Source: Mariniphaga sp041686935 (GTDB lineage Bacteria; Bacteroidota; Bacteroidia; Bacteroidales; Prolixibacteraceae). From it: a DNA stretch of 64,000 nucleotides. Shown one piece after another: positions 61,779-64,000 of this stretch. Location: assembly GCA_041686935.1 (NCBI GenBank), contig JAWLCW010000004.1:186001-250000 (forward strand), written 5' to 3'. The translations under genes and the position numbers were made by a program. Within the stretch, counting starts at the first letter, position 1. Each line of letters starts with the position of its first letter. Below the pieces are notes generated by a model. That model was not told the origin of the DNA. It saw only the letters and a list, made by a program, of their open reading frames with translations, and did no database searches.

Positions 61779-61786
61779 TACTTTTG
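61779..61786 (+). promoter_or_regulatory. -7 box of thrC
   Basis: TACTTTTG matches TAnnTTTG, 45 bases before the thrC ATG. It indicates that thrC has its own promoter, as expected because the lipoprotein gene on the other strand separates it from apgM. Confidence 0.5.
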
Positions 61787-61830
61787 CAGGAGAATAAAAC
61801 CGTATTATAATTTTATCGAATATTTTGACC

Positions 61831-63141
61831 ATGAAATATTACAGTACCAACAAAAATACACCTGTCGTCACCCTGGAAGAGGCAGTAATTAAAGGTCTTG
61901 CAGCCGACAACGGGCTTTTTATGCCTGAGCGGATTGAAAAATTCGACCCGGATTTTTTTGAAAACATTCAGAACTTTTCATTTCAGGAAATAGCATTTGA
62001 AGTGGCCAAAAAGTTTTTTGGCGAAGATGTGGAAGAGGCCAGCCTAAAAGAAATCGTTTACGAAACACTGGAATTCGACTGTCCTGTTGTAAAAGTTACC
62101 AAAAACATCTGGTCACTGGAGCTGTTTCATGGGCCAACCCTGGCGTTTAAAGATGTGGGCGCCCGGTTTATGGCGCGGTTGCTCAACTATTTTTTGGGAG
62201 AAAATGACAAGCAGGTTCATGTGCTGGTAGCTACTTCAGGCGATACGGGCAGTGCCGTGGCCAACGGATTTCTGGGAGTGGAAGGAATTCATGTTCATGT
62301 TTTGTATCCCAAAGGAAAGGTGAGTAAAATTCAGGAATCGCAGTTTACCACGCTTGGGCAAAACATTACCGCTTTGGAAGTTGACGGAACTTTTGACGAT
62401 TGCCAGCATTTGGTTAAAACAGCTTTTCTGGATGAAGAATTGAATAAAGAGTTGCTGTTAACTTCGGCCAATTCCATTAATGTGGCGCGTTTTCTTCCGC
62501 AGGCCTTTTATTATTTTAATGCGTATGCCCGGCTGAAGGAAAAGGGAGCACTCCAAAATAAAGAGCTCGTAATTTCGGTACCCAGTGGTAATTTCGGTAA
62601 CCTCACTGCCGGTTTGTTTGCCCGTGAAATGGGACTTCCGGTAACACAATTTTTGGCAGCCAATAACGAAAATGATGTGGTTTACGAATATCTGAAAACC
62701 GGAAAATACACTCCCCGTCCTTCGGTGGAAACCATTGCCAACGCCATGGATGTTGGAACTCCCAGTAATTTCGCCCGTATTCTCGATTTGTATAACCATT
62801 CCCACGAAAAGATTTCGTCGGTAATAAAAGGATTTCGCTATACGAACGCTCAAATCAGAGAAACCATAAAAAAAGTTCTTGAGCTAACCGGTTATATCTG
62901 CGATCCACATGGAGCCTGTGGCTATATGGCTTTGGAAGAATTCCTGAGCCCGGGGCAGGTTGGAATCTTTCTGGAAACAGCCCATCCGGCAAAATTTACC
63001 GAAACAGTTGAAGATGTGTTGGGTAAAGGAACTCTAACGCTTCCTGAAAAACTCGCCGAATTTATGAAAGGTAAGAAACAAATCGTGTCGCTTAAAAACG
63101 ATTTTTATCCTTTCCGGAACTACCTGTTGTCATTAAAATAA
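61831..63141 (+). CDS. thrC: Threonine synthase
   Basis: 436 residues from the ATG at 61831; TTG at 61825 would add two. HGPTLAFKDVGARFMARLL carries the pyridoxal-phosphate lysine Lys107. ATSGDTGSAVANGFLG and SVPSGNFGNLTAGLFAR bind cofactor phosphate and substrate. SNPL-like ITSANSINVARFLPQ is conserved. It converts O-phosphohomoserine to threonine, the last step of the pathway begun by ThrA. Confidence 0.95.
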   Translation: MKYYSTNKNTPVVTLEEAVIKGLAADNGLFMPERIEKFDPDFFENIQNFSFQEIAFEVAKKFFGEDVEEASLKEIVYETLEFDCPVVKVTKNIWSLELFHGPTLAFKDVGARFMARLLNYFLGENDKQVHVLVATSGDTGSAVANGFLGVEGIHVHVLYPKGKVSKIQESQFTTLGQNITALEVDGTFDDCQHLVKTAFLDEELNKELLLTSANSINVARFLPQAFYYFNAYARLKEKGALQNKELVISVPSGNFGNLTAGLFAREMGLPVTQFLAANNENDVVYEYLKTGKYTPRPSVETIANAMDVGTPSNFARILDLYNHSHEKISSVIKGFRYTNAQIRETIKKVLELTGYICDPHGACGYMALEEFLSPGQVGIFLETAHPAKFTETVEDVLGKGTLTLPEKLAEFMKGKKQIVSLKNDFYPFRNYLLSLK

Positions 63142-63229
63142 ACAGTTGGCAAACTGAACTTTTTTACTTTAATAATGTTTCAGCTAACAAATTGGTTGAA
63201 ATTTCGTATAGCTTTTATAAAAACTGTAT

Positions 63230-63237
63230 TAATTTTG
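63230..63237 (+). promoter_or_regulatory. -7 box of the sigma factor gene
   Basis: TAATTTTG matches TAnnTTTG, 63 bases before the ATG at 63301. No clear -33 element at the best spacing. Confidence 0.4.
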
Positions 63238-63300
63238 AGCTTGTTAATTTCGATTTGAAATTGAATTGATTTTTAAACCGATTGTGATAAGACCAACTTT

Positions 63301-64000
63301 ATGAGACAACTGAAAATTACCAAGCAGGTTACGAATCGGGACACATTGTCGCTCGATAAGTATTTGCATGAAATTGGGAAGGTAGAGTTGTTGTCTGCAG
63401 AAAGAGAAGTTGAACTTGCCAAACGCATAAAAAAAGGAGACCGTGATGCCCTCGAAGAGCTGATTAAAGCCAATCTCAGGTTTGTTGTATCCGTTTCGAA
63501 ACAGTACCAAAATCAGGGTTTGAGTTTACCAGATTTAATTAACGAAGGAAATCTGGGATTAATAAAAGCTGCCGAGCGCTTTGATGAAACACGGGGTTTT
63601 AAGTTTATATCGTATGCCGTTTGGTGGATTCGCCAATCTATTTTGCAGGCACTTGCCGAACAATCCCGAATAGTGCGTTTGCCTTTAAACAAAATTGGCT
63701 CCATCAATAAAATAAACAAAACGTTTAACCAACTGGAGCAGGAATATCAGCGCGATCCAACCGTTGATGAAGTTGCAGAATTAATGGAATCAACGCCAGA
63801 GGTGATTGAGGATGCCATGAATTTTTCCGGCGTACATGTTTCAATGGATGCACCTCTTCGTGACGAGGAGATGAATAACATGTATGATGTGATGCTTAAT
63901 GATGATTCTCCAAGTCCGGATTCCGGGCTTATCAACAGTTCATTGCGGAAAGAGATTGAACGCTCCCTTTCCACTCTGGGAGACAGAGAGGCTGAAATTT
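63301..64000 (+). CDS. rpoD: Primary RpoD-like sigma factor, 3' partial
   Basis: The first 233 codons are present; the frame runs off the window. RQLKITKQVTNRDTLSLDKY is the short N-terminus of Bacteroidota sigma factors, without the long region 1.1 of E. coli. Region 2 is complete: LIKANLRFVVSVSKQYQNQG, LPDLINEGNLGLIKAAERFD (core binding) and FKFISYAVWWIRQSILQALAE (-7 recognition and melting). Region 3 follows (SRIVRLPLNKIGSINKINKT), and region 4 begins at STLGDREAEI. This is the sigma that recognises TTTG/TAnnTTTG promoters. Confidence 0.93.
   Translation, partial: MRQLKITKQVTNRDTLSLDKYLHEIGKVELLSAEREVELAKRIKKGDRDALEELIKANLRFVVSVSKQYQNQGLSLPDLINEGNLGLIKAAERFDETRGFKFISYAVWWIRQSILQALAEQSRIVRLPLNKIGSINKINKTFNQLEQEYQRDPTVDEVAELMESTPEVIEDAMNFSGVHVSMDAPLRDEEMNNMYDVMLNDDSPSPDSGLINSSLRKEIERSLSTLGDREAEI

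Noticed and set aside
1..64000. SusC/SusD pairs, tRNA or rRNA genes, prophage, complete transposases
   Set aside because: None was recognised on either strand; absence by eye does not exclude a short tRNA missed in a gap.

Overview
The window looks like chromosomal DNA of an anaerobic or facultative polysaccharide-degrading member of the Bacteroidota, plausibly the Bacteroidales/Marinilabiliales side. Support: a complete bat aerotolerance operon, promoters of the TTTG-N19-TAnnTTTG type, a short RpoD-like sigma factor, many secreted lipoproteins and glycosidases in close-packed operons, and mostly absent Shine-Dalgarno sequences. No rRNA, tRNA, CRISPR array, prophage or complete insertion sequence was recognised.

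Region 1 (1-8666, + strand) is the tail of a carbohydrate operon: a GH28 polygalacturonase-like enzyme (cut by the window edge), a sulfatase, two secreted beta-propeller-like proteins of unknown function, a CBM9-like lipoprotein, an alpha/beta hydrolase and an LctP-type permease. Region 2 (8667-11319) is a gene graveyard: three decayed C-terminal fragments of DUF4143 ATPases and the last codons of a second aldo/keto reductase lie beside an intact DUF4143 ATPase with a consensus promoter. Region 3 (11399-14705, - strand) holds a Tat-exported aldo/keto reductase and a radical SAM / MIP18-like / zinc-ribbon / DUF5320 group.

Region 4 (14806-36366, + strand) is the most interesting part. A LacI-type regulator with its own operator-like palindrome is followed by a sugar permease and ribokinase. 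Then come twelve exported proteins: an ADP-ribosylglycohydrolase, two nucleoside hydrolases, two DUF1593 nucleoside-hydrolase-like proteins, three paralogous TIM-barrel proteins, a GH5-nucleoside hydrolase fusion, GH9, GH10 and an M14 metallopeptidase. The content resembles the ribose-utilisation (rus) loci of Bacteroides, but is expanded, lacks SusC/SusD here and is joined to plant-cell-wall glycosidases. Inferred logic: secreted enzymes release ribose or another pentofuranose from N- or O-linked conjugates, the permease imports it and ribokinase phosphorylates it.

Region 5 (36371-49196) has a CBM9-like protein, a SNF2 helicase, a NYN-LOTUS protein and the moxR-DUF58-batABCDE operon. Region 6 (49390-52109) has a damaged toxin-antitoxin pair interrupted by a palindromic repeat, hsp20, truA, and two tandem copies of a promoter-leader-terminator unit that may encode a small RNA. 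Region 7 (52110-64000) is housekeeping: floA-nfeD-clpS-SPOR protein, bcp-recA, and the threonine pathway (thrA, an ApgM-family enzyme in the place of thrB, thrC), ending in a partial sigma factor gene. Two 77-bp arrays of heptanucleotide repeats sit in intergenic gaps at 48122-48198 and 59540-59616.
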